From positions 1 to 54,094 of the forward strand of contig CANMKA010000026.1 in the NCBI GenBank assembly GCA_947498355.1: 54,094 nt of DNA. The letters are read 5' to 3'. The number at the start of each line of letters is the position of its first letter. The stretch's first letter is position 1. The translations under genes were made by a program, and so were the position numbers. Of the stretch, positions 8,893 through 18,013 are shown in pieces. This DNA is from an uncultured Paraglaciecola sp. (GTDB lineage Bacteria > Pseudomonadota > Gammaproteobacteria > Enterobacterales > Alteromonadaceae). Below the pieces are notes generated by a model. That model was not told where the DNA came from, ran no database searches, and was given only the letters and a program-made list of their open reading frames with translations.

Positions 8893-9354
8893 ATGATAAA
8901 CAATGATGTGCTTAGACGTGTGCGCTATATCTTCGACTTTAGCGATAGTCAGATGATAGATGTCTTCGCTATGGCGGATTACCCAGCTTCAATTGCCGAC
9001 TTGCACAGCTGGTTGCGTAAAGACGACGATCCTGAATTTAAAGAAATCTCAGATATTCAATTTTCACTCTTTTTAAATGGTTTAATCAATACTAAACGCG
9101 GTAAGAAGGAAGGCGTTGAAGCGCCGGTAGAGCGCCGACTTACAAATAATATTATTTTTAGAAAGTTGAAAATTGCGTTAAATGTGCAAGCTGAAGAGAT
9201 ACTCGAAACCATTGCATTAACGGGTTTTAATATGAGTAAGCACGAATTGAGTGCGTTATTTAGAAAGCCTGATAATCGTCAGTATCGTTTATGCAAAGAT
9301 CAAATTTTGCGTAATTTTTTAAAAGGTTTGCAAATTCAATTAAGGGGCGAGTAG
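8893..9354 (+). CDS. yehS: DUF1456 family protein (YehS-like)
   Basis: A 153-residue soluble protein made of two similar halves, each starting with a pattern like NNDVLRRVRYIFDFSDSQM and NNIIFRKLKIALNVQAEEIL. This is the duplicated DUF1456 architecture of E. coli YehS. The function is unknown. It sits alone, about 70 bases after the binding-protein gene, with AGGAAA upstream of the ATG. Confidence 0.92.
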   Translation: MINNDVLRRVRYIFDFSDSQMIDVFAMADYPASIADLHSWLRKDDDPEFKEISDIQFSLFLNGLINTKRGKKEGVEAPVERRLTNNIIFRKLKIALNVQAEEILETIALTGFNMSKHELSALFRKPDNRQYRLCKDQILRNFLKGLQIQLRGE

Positions 9355-9430
9355 CTCTTTACTGTAACTGGGCAAAGAGGTACGAGGGTTAAATTAACCT
9401 CTTCTGCGCAGTTGTATAGTGGTTTTTATA

Positions 9431-9847
9431 TTAGGTTTTATTCCGCTCTTCTTTACTCAATGCCTGTAGCGTTAACATAGCTTGTTCTGCTGAATGCTCA
9501 TTAACAAAGATATGGTCGTGGTGAAACGCTGCGACAAGGTTGACACTGATATTCCGCTCGGCGAGTGCAGATGAGACTGCCGCTGTTAAGCCCACTGCCT
9601 CTAAACTCGAATGAACGGTTAAGGTTATACATTTAAAAACACCTGTGTAGGAATAGCCATACAGGTCTGCAATCTTTTGTTTCAGAATCAAAGACATGCC
9701 TTGTTCTTCTATAAAAACGCTAATTGGCGATAGAGGCTGTAAGTCATCGAAGGTTAATCCTTTTACAAAAACGAACACATAGTCGTCAGGTAAAAGCGCA
9801 GGCGATAAGGCTTTTAGCAGCTCTGATAAATTTGTTTGACCAGACAC
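9431..9847 (-). CDS. ACT domain-containing protein (DUF2241-like N-terminus)
   Basis: A 138-residue cytoplasmic protein. The N-terminal part (LLPDDYVFVFV, then SPISVFIEEQGMSLILKQ) resembles the DUF2241/ACT_3 module. Residues about 70-130 form an ACT fold (ITLTVHSSLEAVGLTAAVSSALAERNI). ACT domains bind amino acids and regulate enzymes, but no enzyme domain is attached and the ligand is unknown. It is followed upstream by the cytochrome gene on the same strand (26-base gap), so they may be co-transcribed. Confidence 0.8.
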   Translation of the reverse strand: MSGQTNLSELLKALSPALLPDDYVFVFVKGLTFDDLQPLSPISVFIEEQGMSLILKQKIADLYGYSYTGVFKCITLTVHSSLEAVGLTAAVSSALAERNISVNLVAAFHHDHIFVNEHSAEQAMLTLQALSKEERNKT

Positions 9848-9873
9848 GTATATGTTCCTTTTTTAATTAAATG

Positions 9874-12024
9874 TTAGCGTATGAACCCTTGAAAATACTG
9901 ATATGCGGCTCTGTCGCCAAGTTTCTGCGCAAAACCTAGGCCTAGTTCAGCAAGTTGTCTGGGAGGGGTGTACTTGCCAATGACCATTCTTAATTGGGCT
10001 AGGGCTTGCTTTGTTCGCCCTAAGCTATCTAGAGCAACAAAATATACGTATGCGTACTGAACGTTGCTAGGGTCGTATTTAACCGCAAGTTCGAATGACT
10101 TAAGTGACGCACTTTTTTGATTGTTACGGATCTGACTAAGACCATAGCTGTAATGCAACACAGCAGATTTTGGATTAGCTAATAAGCCTTGCTGGTAGGT
10201 CTCTAGTTCAAGACTTGCAGACTGCGACTGGCGGTATATATCGGCAAGGTTTACATAGGGAGCAGGAAAGTAAGGGTCGACTTGTATCGCGTGTTTCAAG
10301 GCGCTAATAGCGTCTGCGACTTTGCCCAGATTAAGAGCTAACATAGACTGATTAAGGCCACCTTCGCCTCGCCACATGCTGACTTGATTAGAGGTCATCA
10401 ATTCTTTTATGGCTGAGGCCAAAATGTTTGAATGATCCGCTCCTACCAAAGCTAAATGCGTCGCAGCTTGAACACGTATGGCGCGATATTCATCTGATAA
10501 TAACGTCTGGTAGGATTTTAGGCGCTCATTCACAGGTAAGCTGTAACCGATTTGTGCGACGGCTAAACGTATTAATGGTTCTGAAGAAGACACCCATGCC
10601 TGAATTTGTTGATCGTTTAACTGGCCTAAAGAATTAGGCAAGAGTGCTAATGCACTGGCACGTACTAGCTCATTTAATTGTGTGTCGTTGATGACGGCAA
10701 TGTGTTGTGCTGGGGGCAAGCGATATTGATGTTGCAACTGAATATAGGCGTGCTCAGTATCCGTTAGTTTGTTAGCGTTTCCGTATAATTTAGCCACTTG
10801 TTTTTCAGCCCAATCTACATTTTTGTCTTGATGGCAGCCATTACAGCTATTTGGGCTATCGAATTGCGCAGAAATCGCTGGTCGAGGGATTTTAAAACTA
10901 TGGTCGCGTCTATCGTCAACGCCCATATAGGTTCTATCTGGCATATGGCAACTCACACACTGGGCGCCTTCAGATTCTAAAGGGTGATTAAGGTGTTTAG
11001 GTTGTTGATAGGCCTCTGCACTATGGCATTGTAAACATAGGGCATTGCCTTCAACTTTAAGCTTCATTGAGTGTGGGTTGTGACAGTCTAAGCAGTTCAC
11101 TCCAGCTTTAAACATCTTACTTTGTAAAAATGATCCGTATACGTAAACCTCTTCCTTTATTTGGCCATCGGCAAAATACAGAGGCTGGCTAAGGAGTGAT
11201 GGCGAGAATTGATCTAAATAGGCAGTGTTTGGCACAATGCCGTCGGTCAAGGGAGTGCGTAAAGAGTGACATGCAAAACAGTTATCCATAAAGGCGTTAT
11301 CGCGTTTGGGGCCGATCCATTTGGCAACTTTTTGCTCAGGTTTACGTAACCATTGGCCGAGAAGTTGTTTATCGGTTGCATTGAGTCCATAGGTCGTTTT
11401 TGTTATTTTTTGAGACGTGTGATCTGGCATTAAGCCATGACAGGACTGGCAACCAACATTGATATTGTCAAATTTAGTATCAAAACTATCGCTCTTGACT
11501 GAGTAATGGCGTACGAGCCCATCGGAGTGACAGTCGGCACACATACCATTCCAGTTTTGCAGAGGTTGCTGCCAGTGAAGGCGATCTGCTGGCAAAATAT
11601 CCTCTTCGGGATAAATTGGATACCACTGTTGACCGCCTTCTGTTTTAGGGCGACTGTCCCAAGCAAACGGAAAAACTTGATAGCGTTTATCTGTCGTCTC
11701 AATAAGGTACTGTTGTAAAGGATAGTGTCCAAATGTATAGCTGACTAAGTAGTCTGTTGTGGTGTTGCCTTCGGTGAAGGTGATGCGAAATTGATTGTCT
11801 TTTTTATAAAATTTTGCAGTTTGAGTGTGGTGAGTAGCGACGGCGTCATTAAAATTGGCAAGGACGGTTTTTTCTGTCGCAATATCCATTGCCTTAGCAT
11901 GATCCGAAGTTTGCCAATCAGACACTGCTTGGGAGTGGCAACCGACACAATTTTCTGTATTGACCTTAGTGTGGCCTAATGATGAAAACGCCAAAAGCAT
12001 AACAGCGATAATAAAGGGGTACAT
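9874..12024 (-). CDS. octahaem c-type cytochrome with TPR domain
   Basis: An exported 716-residue redox protein with signal peptide residues 1-19 (MYPFIIAVMLLAFSSLGHT). Eight CXXCH haem sites can be counted: CVGCH, CADCH, CQSCH, CFACH, CLDCH, CLQCH, CVSCH and CNGCH, all within the first about 400 residues. The spacing resembles the doubled-CXXCH/cytochrome c554 fold. After a helical HEAT-like stretch (about 430-540), residues about 550-700 are TPR repeats (SALKHAIQVDPYFPAPYVNLADIY). Related proteins occur in marine proteobacteria with an unknown electron acceptor. There is no reductase partner next to it. Confidence 0.85.
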   Translation of the reverse strand: MYPFIIAVMLLAFSSLGHTKVNTENCVGCHSQAVSDWQTSDHAKAMDIATEKTVLANFNDAVATHHTQTAKFYKKDNQFRITFTEGNTTTDYLVSYTFGHYPLQQYLIETTDKRYQVFPFAWDSRPKTEGGQQWYPIYPEEDILPADRLHWQQPLQNWNGMCADCHSDGLVRHYSVKSDSFDTKFDNINVGCQSCHGLMPDHTSQKITKTTYGLNATDKQLLGQWLRKPEQKVAKWIGPKRDNAFMDNCFACHSLRTPLTDGIVPNTAYLDQFSPSLLSQPLYFADGQIKEEVYVYGSFLQSKMFKAGVNCLDCHNPHSMKLKVEGNALCLQCHSAEAYQQPKHLNHPLESEGAQCVSCHMPDRTYMGVDDRRDHSFKIPRPAISAQFDSPNSCNGCHQDKNVDWAEKQVAKLYGNANKLTDTEHAYIQLQHQYRLPPAQHIAVINDTQLNELVRASALALLPNSLGQLNDQQIQAWVSSSEPLIRLAVAQIGYSLPVNERLKSYQTLLSDEYRAIRVQAATHLALVGADHSNILASAIKELMTSNQVSMWRGEGGLNQSMLALNLGKVADAISALKHAIQVDPYFPAPYVNLADIYRQSQSASLELETYQQGLLANPKSAVLHYSYGLSQIRNNQKSASLKSFELAVKYDPSNVQYAYVYFVALDSLGRTKQALAQLRMVIGKYTPPRQLAELGLGFAQKLGDRAAYQYFQGFIR

Positions 12025-12261
12025 AAAAAGTATAGAATGCCCGTATCAGATGAAAAAAAGCACATTAGCCCAGTTAAGAAGCTTTGCGTGTAAGTAACCT
12101 GAATCCGCATTAAGAATTCTGGTTAGGTAAAGTATATAGGTGTATCAGATGCACTGAAAGGGGATAGAGGCTAATCGCAGATTCTGGGCAGTCTTTAGTG
12201 GTTGGTATTTTAACCCGAGGTAAGGCAGTTATTTCAGTCACTAGGTTTTTGCGGGCAGATA

Positions 12262-13425
12262 TTATAGACAAATATGGGGTAAAAATCGGCTGGAATCTTG
12301 AGTAATAGCGCTTGTGTCTTCGCGTATCGAGATCCCGGCCGCTTGATCGCCCACTAACCACGAACCAATCAATGTATGATTTTGCCTAAATTGGGGTAGG
12401 GGATAAAAGCTTTGATAAATATATCCTTCTTCGCCATAGGGGCCTTCACCCTGTACTATGGTTTTTCCTTGTTCAATGATACTAATATTAGCCCCTTCTC
12501 TGGAGAATAGGGGCTTCTTTACCAATTTCGTCTCCTTGGCTAAGGCTAAGTCTTGTTCGAAATACGCAGGCAATAAATTTGGATGACCTTTAAAGGTTTT
12601 CCAAAGTAATGGCATTAAGGCTTTGTTAGACAAGATAGATTTCCAAATAGGCTCTATCCAATTCACTTTAGCTCCTTCTATAGCATCACCAAATTCTTCT
12701 CTTTGCATAAACTCCCATGGATAGAGTTTAAATAAGGTCTGTATTTTATTATTTTGTATATCGCTGAAGTGACCGCAATCGCTTAAACCAATGTCTTCTA
12801 TGTAGGTGAATGCGTTATCAATACCTGCCTCAGTTGCGCAATCTTGTAAGTACTGAACTGTGCCTCTGTCTTCATCGGTATCTTGGCAACAGGCAAGGTG
12901 CATATGATTAACTTGGTAATAATTTGCAATAACCCTCAAGCGCCGGACTAATTTTTCTTGTAGAGAATTAAATTGATCGGCTTGTTTTGGAAGTTTACCC
13001 AGATTGACTTGTTCTTCTAGCCACAACCACTGCCAAAAGCCTGACTCATAAAGAGATGTGGGGGTGTCGGCATTGTTTTCGTAGAGCTTAGCTGGCCCTT
13101 TGCCATGATAAGCAAAATCTAGCCTTGAGTATAAGCTGGGTTGGCGTTGTTGCCACGACTCTTGAATCTGTGACCAATATTGCTGAGGAATGTTAAATTG
13201 TTCAAGCCAGTATTCTGAATTCGCCACTATGTCTACTAAGTGCAAACACATTTGTTGGATTTCTTCGGTAGGATCTTCTAGATCTTGTTCAATTTGCTGT
13301 AACGAAAATTGGTAATAGGCAGTTTCGTCCCAATAGGGTTCGCCGTGTATAGTGTGAAACTTAAAACCAAACTCTTGGGCTTTACGTTGCCAATTTTTGC
13401 GTTGTGCGATATCGAGTCTAAACAC
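12262..13425 (-). CDS. yjfC: glutathionylspermidine synthase-like ATP-grasp amidoligase (YjfC/YgiC family)
   Basis: Homologue of the C-terminal ATP-grasp domain of glutathionylspermidine synthase, which ligates a carboxylate to an amine using ATP. The family pattern is clear: [19 protein letters not shown] at the N-terminus, [54 protein letters not shown] and the end [20 protein letters not shown]. The true substrate of stand-alone members is not established. GTG 13425 is proposed as start: the frame runs further upstream, but only into the DUF1190 gene, and [13 protein letters not shown] aligns with known N-termini. Last gene of the yjf-type operon, 40 bases after the DUF1190 gene. Confidence 0.88.
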   Translation of the reverse strand: MFRLDIAQRKNWQRKAQEFGFKFHTIHGEPYWDETAYYQFSLQQIEQDLEDPTEEIQQMCLHLVDIVANSEYWLEQFNIPQQYWSQIQESWQQRQPSLYSRLDFAYHGKGPAKLYENNADTPTSLYESGFWQWLWLEEQVNLGKLPKQADQFNSLQEKLVRRLRVIANYYQVNHMHLACCQDTDEDRGTVQYLQDCATEAGIDNAFTYIEDIGLSDCGHFSDIQNNKIQTLFKLYPWEFMQREEFGDAIEGAKVNWIEPIWKSILSNKALMPLLWKTFKGHPNLLPAYFEQDLALAKETKLVKKPLFSREGANISIIEQGKTIVQGEGPYGEEGYIYQSFYPLPQFRQNHTLIGSWLVGDQAAGISIREDTSAITQDSSRFLPHICL

Positions 13426-13465
13426 TGGGCATCCATTTATTGTAAAGGAAAAAGCAGGAGAGAGT

Positions 13466-14083
13466 TTATCCTCCCCATCCACCTTTTTTAGAGCTTGAGC
13501 CCCAGCTTGATTTGGCTCGCACGCTGCTGCCAAAGCCACCACGTTTAATGGTTTTATTCACTGTCGGTTGTGATTTGAAGGTATTTTTACCGACTCTAAC
13601 TGACTTACGGCGATAATCACCAAAATCGTATCCATCAGCGCCTATCCAGCGATTTCGATAAGGAGAATAGCGAGAATAAGAGGTAAACATGGGCCGATAA
13701 TTATAGCCACGAGGTGACATTAAATTACTAAGCATATAGCCGGCCATAAATGGCATAAAAAACGAACCAGATTGATTCGATACGTATTGGCATTGGTTAG
13801 GGCCAAATTCGTATTCGCAATCACGTGCCGAATTATATTTGGGGCCAGTACGTTGTGCTTCTGCTATGGCGTCTTCATAGGCTAAGCGACATTGCTCAGC
13901 AAATTCGGGGTTACTGTTTTGGCAATCGTCAACATCAGTATAAATTGCAGCTTGTTCTGGCTCTTTGCCACAAGCAGCCAGACATATCGCTGCTATGCCT
14001 AAGGCCAATGGTTTGGCACTAAAGCCTTTACGCATGGCACTTAAGTTAATTGACCTAGAGCGTTTTAATTTGGTGGATTGCAT
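13466..14083 (-). CDS. yjfM: DUF1190 family lipoprotein-like protein (YjfM/YgiB)
   Basis: A 205-residue protein. Residues about 15-40 are a hydrophobic export segment ending in a lipobox-like AICLAAC. A DUF1190 region follows ([38 protein letters not shown]), then a Tyr/Arg/Gly-rich low-complexity tail ending KKGGWGG. ATG 14083 has a perfect AGGAGG five bases upstream. DUF1190 proteins are almost always next to a YgiC/YjfC-type ligase, suggesting the pair works together at the envelope. The biochemical role is unknown. Confidence 0.9.
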   Translation of the reverse strand: MQSTKLKRSRSINLSAMRKGFSAKPLALGIAAICLAACGKEPEQAAIYTDVDDCQNSNPEFAEQCRLAYEDAIAEAQRTGPKYNSARDCEYEFGPNQCQYVSNQSGSFFMPFMAGYMLSNLMSPRGYNYRPMFTSYSRYSPYRNRWIGADGYDFGDYRRKSVRVGKNTFKSQPTVNKTIKRGGFGSSVRAKSSWGSSSKKGGWGG

Positions 14084-14091
14084 ATGCCCTC

Positions 14092-14514
14092 CTAGTAGGT
14101 CATACAAGCGGCATTAATCAAGCCGACTGAAACAGACATAGCAGCGAGCATGGTTCCTGCTGAAACTTCGTTTTTATCAATACGCTCTGCAATTTTTGGC
14201 ATAAAAGTAAACCTAAGTAAGCCAAATGCTAAGGACTGGGCGATAATGGCTACAATCCCCCAAACAATAAAATCAACCAAAGATTGAGAGTTTGATACTG
14301 CTCCGGCTAAGGCAATACTAAAGCCAATAATCGCTCCGCCAAAGCCGATGGCTGCAGCTTGGTTTTTATGCACTTTAACTAAAGCCCACTCGTCGTGGGG
14401 AGTAACAAACGCGTAAATTATTTTGAACAAAAATAATAAGCCAATTGATAAAGCAAAGTACAAGGCGAAATTGGTTAATCCCGCGATTGAGGTGAGCACT
14501 GCGTCCATTGTCAT
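14092..14514 (-). CDS. yjfL: DUF350 family inner-membrane protein (YjfL)
   Basis: A 140-residue protein with four predicted transmembrane helices (about 12-33, 50-70, 83-105, 118-138). It carries the DUF350 pattern (AAAIGFGGAIIGFSIALAGAV ... VDFIVWGIVAIIAQSLAFG). The function is unknown. It lies eight bases upstream of the DUF1190 gene in the same operon, as in E. coli yjfL-yjfM. Confidence 0.92.
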   Translation of the reverse strand: MTMDAVLTSIAGLTNFALYFALSIGLLFLFKIIYAFVTPHDEWALVKVHKNQAAAIGFGGAIIGFSIALAGAVSNSQSLVDFIVWGIVAIIAQSLAFGLLRFTFMPKIAERIDKNEVSAGTMLAAMSVSVGLINAACMTY

Positions 14515-14533
14515 TCCTTATGTGAATAGCTGA

Positions 14534-15184
14534 CTAGCCGTTAATTTTTATATCTGCTTGACCAATGTTAAAGCCTGTACAGGTAACTAAGCAACGGTCA
14601 AAGTTATTATTTACTAGCTTTTCTTCTGCACTGATAAGTATGCACTCAGATTCGTCACCATTAAGCTGGCGCTCATAAAGCATAACAAACTGGTCTGTTT
14701 CGCTGGTATCACCATCTTCTTCGTAGGTTTTTTCGGTCATGGCGACAGGTGGTGATATCTCACCTACTGCATCCCACACTCTATGGTAGTCATGGCCTTC
14801 AAGGGTAATTGCGGGTTGGGATACGCCTGTCTCTAAGGTGGTTTTCCATTGACTTTCAGAGCCAACGGTTTTGGTTTCATAAAAATACCAAAGTTTTACA
14901 TCGCTGATATGATTTTCGGTATCACCACCGTCTAATACCACTTGCAAGAATGCATCATCATCTGTGTAAAAACGTAAGATTTTTCCGCCTGTATCTAAGT
15001 GAACTTCGCCAACCGCTTGGATTAGGTGGTGGCTAGCTGCGTTTTCAATGACGAGTTCTGGCTCAATTAATTTCAGTTTGAGTGGATCTAGCTCGAAAGA
15101 CCCACCCAAATAAAGCCCCATGATTTCAGGCGCCTTAGGTAAGGTTTTTTCTTCAGTCTTTTTTCCAAAAAGCTTACTAAACAT
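14534..15184 (-). CDS. yjfK: DUF2491 family protein (YjfK)
   Basis: A 216-residue soluble protein with the DUF2491 signature: start MFSKLFGKK, then PEIMGLYLGGSFELDPL, HLIQAVGEVHLD, DDAFLQVVLDGGD and VMLYERQLN. No signal peptide; likely cytoplasmic or peripheral. Its start overlaps the end of the potassium-channel gene by eight bases, indicating tight co-translation. The function is unknown; the family is found in yjf-type clusters with PspA homologues. Confidence 0.92.
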   Translation of the reverse strand: MFSKLFGKKTEEKTLPKAPEIMGLYLGGSFELDPLKLKLIEPELVIENAASHHLIQAVGEVHLDTGGKILRFYTDDDAFLQVVLDGGDTENHISDVKLWYFYETKTVGSESQWKTTLETGVSQPAITLEGHDYHRVWDAVGEISPPVAMTEKTYEEDGDTSETDQFVMLYERQLNGDESECILISAEEKLVNNNFDRCLVTCTGFNIGQADIKING

Positions 15185-16244
15185 GTTGCGCCTCGTTAAA
15201 GTCGTTCCAATTTATCTGGGTAATACGTTTTGCTGCTATGTAAAACACCTTGTCGCCGGCATGCAGAGTTTGGTCTAAATCTGGATTGACTTGAATGTTA
15301 AGTTTATCGTCGGCTCTGGCTATTCCAATTAAAGTCGCTTGGTAATGCTTCTTAAGCTGGTCGAACAGTTTACTTAAACTAATTGCATGGCATGAAGAGG
15401 GAATGTCAACTGAATATTGTGCTTGGCCGTCGTTTACGTCGAGTAAATCATGATGCAAAACACTTGAGCCTGGGTCGAATGCTGATTTAGCTAACATTTC
15501 AACGGCCACACTTGGCGTGCATTCAACGTTAGGGCAGTGTTTTTGTAGTAATCCCACTAAACTTTCGTCATTAAAATATGCAACCATTTGGGCCTCTGGG
15601 TTACGTTGACTGCAATACAGGGCTGTGGTCATGGTAAGGTCGTCTTCAGGGTTGTCCATCAGCACAACTTTGGCATTGGCTATGCCTGCTCTGTCCATGT
15701 CTTGGTCGTTGTTAAAGGACGTCACTTTGACGAAGTCTATTTCGCTAGGGATCGGATTAGTTATGTCAGCTCTGACGCAGAGCACAATATCTGGATTATC
15801 TTCGATGGATGCTCTTTCACGAATTAATAAGTTGAGTAACCTAATGGTACGTGGTCCATTCCAGCCCAGAACTAATATATGATTTGATACGGATAGTTTT
15901 TTCAAGCCTTTTGCTCCTTTTTGCCATTGATTGGCAACCCAAGTGGCAACTCTTCCCAATACTAAAGCAAAGATACTTAGCCCAGCAGGAATAACATACA
16001 AAGAGACGATGTATTTGCCAAGCGTGGTAGTTGGGGATAAATCGCCGTAGCCCACGGTTGATGCGGTGACTACAATCCAGTAAATAAAGTCGGTAGGTTG
16101 TGTAAGTGCCGTTTCGTCTGCGAGCAGCAGCAGAGCCCAACTTGTCGCAGCGTAAGTCACCATGACTAACGCAATGTTATACCAGTGCATCTCTGAAAAG
16201 AGTTTAACAAACAAAGTTTTAAGTAGTGTTAGTTTAAGGTTCAT
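15177..16244 (-). CDS. potassium channel protein with TrkA-N (RCK) domain
   Basis: A 355-residue ion channel. Two membrane helices (about 18-40 and 70-100) flank a pore with the selectivity filter TVGYGD in TASTVGYGDLSPTTTLG. The cytoplasmic part has an NAD-binding RCK/TrkA-N domain (HILVLGWNGPRTIRLLN, VVLMDNPEDDLTMTTALYCS) and a C-terminal TrkA-C-like region. It gates K+ (or another cation) in response to a ligand. It is inserted between the PspA and DUF2491 genes; E. coli yjfJ and yjfK are adjacent without it. A short hairpin (16327-16345) in the 142-base gap to the PspA gene may tune expression. Confidence 0.92.
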   Translation of the reverse strand: MNLKLTLLKTLFVKLFSEMHWYNIALVMVTYAATSWALLLLADETALTQPTDFIYWIVVTASTVGYGDLSPTTTLGKYIVSLYVIPAGLSIFALVLGRVATWVANQWQKGAKGLKKLSVSNHILVLGWNGPRTIRLLNLLIRERASIEDNPDIVLCVRADITNPIPSEIDFVKVTSFNNDQDMDRAGIANAKVVLMDNPEDDLTMTTALYCSQRNPEAQMVAYFNDESLVGLLQKHCPNVECTPSVAVEMLAKSAFDPGSSVLHHDLLDVNDGQAQYSVDIPSSCHAISLSKLFDQLKKHYQATLIGIARADDKLNIQVNPDLDQTLHAGDKVFYIAAKRITQINWNDFNEAQHV

Positions 16245-16326
16245 TCCATGCCCTAATGATGCATCAAAATCTGAATAGACGAACTGAAGACAGTATTATT
16301 AATCGCTACTAGCACGAAGATAATGC

Positions 16327-16345
16327 GCCCCTCATAAAAAGGGGC
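16327..16345. other. inverted repeat between pspA-like and channel genes
   Basis: GCCCCT pairs with AGGGGC around a seven-base A-rich loop. It may be a partial terminator or an mRNA-processing hairpin that lowers expression of the distal genes. Weak evidence. Confidence 0.35.
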
Positions 16346-16386
16346 ACATTTTTGGCTGGTTGGGAGAACTTCTACTTTTAAATGTC

Positions 16387-17067
16387 TTACTTGCCCAGTA
16401 TACGGCTAAGCTCGTCGTCAGCAGATGTTTTTCCGCCAGCTACGCCGGCTTCAGCTAAGCGCTTTGATAAGTCATCGCTAGACTCTTCAGATGCCAGTTC
16501 TTCGGCAGCTTGTAGCTCAGCATTACGCAGGTTTTGTTTCTCTTGGATACGCGACAATGATTCGGTAGCCGTTTTCATTTTACTGTTTGCACCTAAGTGA
16601 CGAGATGATACTGCTACTTGGGCTTTTTGCACAGACTCAGTCGCCTTTACCATATCAACCTGTTGCTCTAAACGCTTCAAATTCGATTTGGCTTGACTAA
16701 TGTTAGATGCAAGCTGTTTTTCAGACTGTTTAAATTGATCTAAATACTGCTGCTCAGTGTCTTGCTCTGCACGTAAATCGCTGACTTTTTGCGCACAATC
16801 TAAGGCCAACTGACGATCTGTGTCTATGGCTTTTCTGGCGTGAGCTTCGTACTGCTCAATAGATTTTTGCAAGTTGTCTACTTTTTGTTGAGCTAGCTTG
16901 CATTTTGCTAAAATTTGCGTTCTAGCATGATCTGACTTGCGCAACTCTTCTTTGGCTTCGCGAATTTCTTGCTCGAGAATGCGAATCGCTTGGCTGTCGG
17001 CAACAGACTGCGCGGCTTCGGTGGCTCCGCCTTTAACGGCTGTAACTAATTTTCTCCAAACTGACAT
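16387..17067 (-). CDS. yjfJ: PspA/IM30 family membrane-stress protein (YjfJ)
   Basis: A 226-residue, almost entirely helical coiled-coil protein: SVWRKLVTAVKGGATEAAQ at the amphipathic N-terminus, then long heptad stretches (IRILEQEIREAKEELRKSD ... KSNLKRLEQQVDMVKATES). The ESCRT-III-like PspA/IM30 family assembles on damaged inner membranes. This copy belongs to the YjfJ branch rather than the pspABC operon. It follows the DUF2170 gene by 15 bases. Confidence 0.92.
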   Translation of the reverse strand: MSVWRKLVTAVKGGATEAAQSVADSQAIRILEQEIREAKEELRKSDHARTQILAKCKLAQQKVDNLQKSIEQYEAHARKAIDTDRQLALDCAQKVSDLRAEQDTEQQYLDQFKQSEKQLASNISQAKSNLKRLEQQVDMVKATESVQKAQVAVSSRHLGANSKMKTATESLSRIQEKQNLRNAELQAAEELASEESSDDLSKRLAEAGVAGGKTSADDELSRILGK

Positions 17068-17082
17068 ATTATGACTCCTCGA

Positions 17083-17472
17083 TTATTTTAAATGGACTTG
17101 GTAGGCGTCCAAAAATGCTTCGACGTTTTGAAAAAGCGACACTAGCTCTATCACTACGCTTTCTGCTTTTGATTGCGAACTTAGTGAACCAAAGGCAGTG
17201 TAATACTCTTCACCTGCCACCTGAGATATGCCCACAGTAGTGAGGGGAAATATCATATGGGTTTTAAGAATTTCTTCGTTTAACGCAACTAAATCATTGA
17301 CTTCGGACTTAGCAAATAGCAAAGATTCAACTAAAATTTGTTCTCCGCTTATTGCTAGCCAAGCATCTACTCCATCAGAGTTTGCTATCAATAAACAATT
17401 TTCTTCTCGGGTAACGACCATATTGGGTTGGTCGGTTAATAGGGTCTCAAGTTGGTCAAGATCCCAAGTCAT
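17083..17472 (-). CDS. yjfI: DUF2170 family protein (YjfI)
   Basis: A 129-residue soluble protein that matches the DUF2170/YjfI pattern (WDLDQLETLL, VDAWLAISGEQILVE, LNEEILKTHMIFPLTTVGI, VVIELVSLFQNVEAFL). It resembles the type III chaperone-like fold in organisation, but the function is unknown. First gene of the seven-gene minus-strand operon. A divergent DUF6471 gene starts about 165 bases away, so this intergenic stretch should hold the operon promoter. Confidence 0.9.
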   Translation of the reverse strand: MTWDLDQLETLLTDQPNMVVTREENCLLIANSDGVDAWLAISGEQILVESLLFAKSEVNDLVALNEEILKTHMIFPLTTVGISQVAGEEYYTAFGSLSSQSKAESVVIELVSLFQNVEAFLDAYQVHLK

Positions 17473-17637
17473 GGTTACTCTCCTGTAAGGCTGATGACTA
17501 CTTCAGTAACGCCTAATTGCGATACTGAGCGTATTTTAGTCAGTTAAAAGTTGCGTTGTCAAATTTATTTTCAACGTTTGATATTTATAGTGTCTTAATG
17601 TAAATTATTGTTCACGTTTTGGTTTGGTGAAATGTTT

Positions 17638-17943
17638 ATGTCTAATAAAGATAACAAGATCGTTAGCGGCCTCAATACTAGTACTACTAGTGATTGGCGG
17701 CAATTGGTTCAACGTATTTTAAAAGCCGAGATGTCGAAACGCGGCACTAAGTATCAAGATCTCAGCGATCGGCTAAACCAAATAGGGATTAGCCAAAGTG
17801 CTGATAATCTTAGAAATAAGATTAACAAGGGCATAATGGGGGCAGATTTACTGTTACAAATTATGTATGTGTTAAATATGAGAAGAATTGAGCGTGACGA
17901 TATTGTTGATATTTTTGCAGACTTGGGAAATCCTTTAGAATAA
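17638..17943 (+). CDS. DUF6471 family, small HTH-like protein
   Basis: A 101-residue protein with the pattern W..LVQRILKAEMSKRGTKYQDLSDRLNQIG ... NLRNKINKGIMGADLLLQIMYVL. This is the DUF6471 signature and looks like an Xre-type helix-turn-helix arrangement. ATG 17638 is preferred because MSNKDNK starts the conserved part; two in-frame codons upstream exist but no good Shine-Dalgarno favours them. It diverges from the DUF2170-PspA operon, so a regulatory link is possible but only inferred from position. Confidence 0.75.
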   Translation: MSNKDNKIVSGLNTSTTSDWRQLVQRILKAEMSKRGTKYQDLSDRLNQIGISQSADNLRNKINKGIMGADLLLQIMYVLNMRRIERDDIVDIFADLGNPLE

Positions 17944-17980
17944 CGCGTTATTTAGGGTGCGCTTCAGTGTTTAGTTACCT

Positions 17981-18013
17981 AAAAAAAAAGCCCAAAACAT
18001 CATGTTTTGGGCT
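17981..18013 (-). terminator. strong hairpin with T-run on the minus strand
   Basis: AGCCCAAAACA (17989-17999) pairs perfectly with TGTTTTGGGCT (18003-18013) around TCA. A run of nine A on the plus-strand 5' side means the U-tract follows the hairpin on the minus strand. It would end a minus-strand transcript rather than the plus-strand DUF6471 mRNA, unless it works through the hairpin alone. No minus-strand gene lies just to its right, so an unannotated RNA is possible. Confidence 0.55.

Noticed and set aside
12110..12361. 83-aa minus-strand frame after the amidoligase gene
   Set aside because: It overlaps the conserved C-terminus of the ligase in another frame and has no recognisable features.
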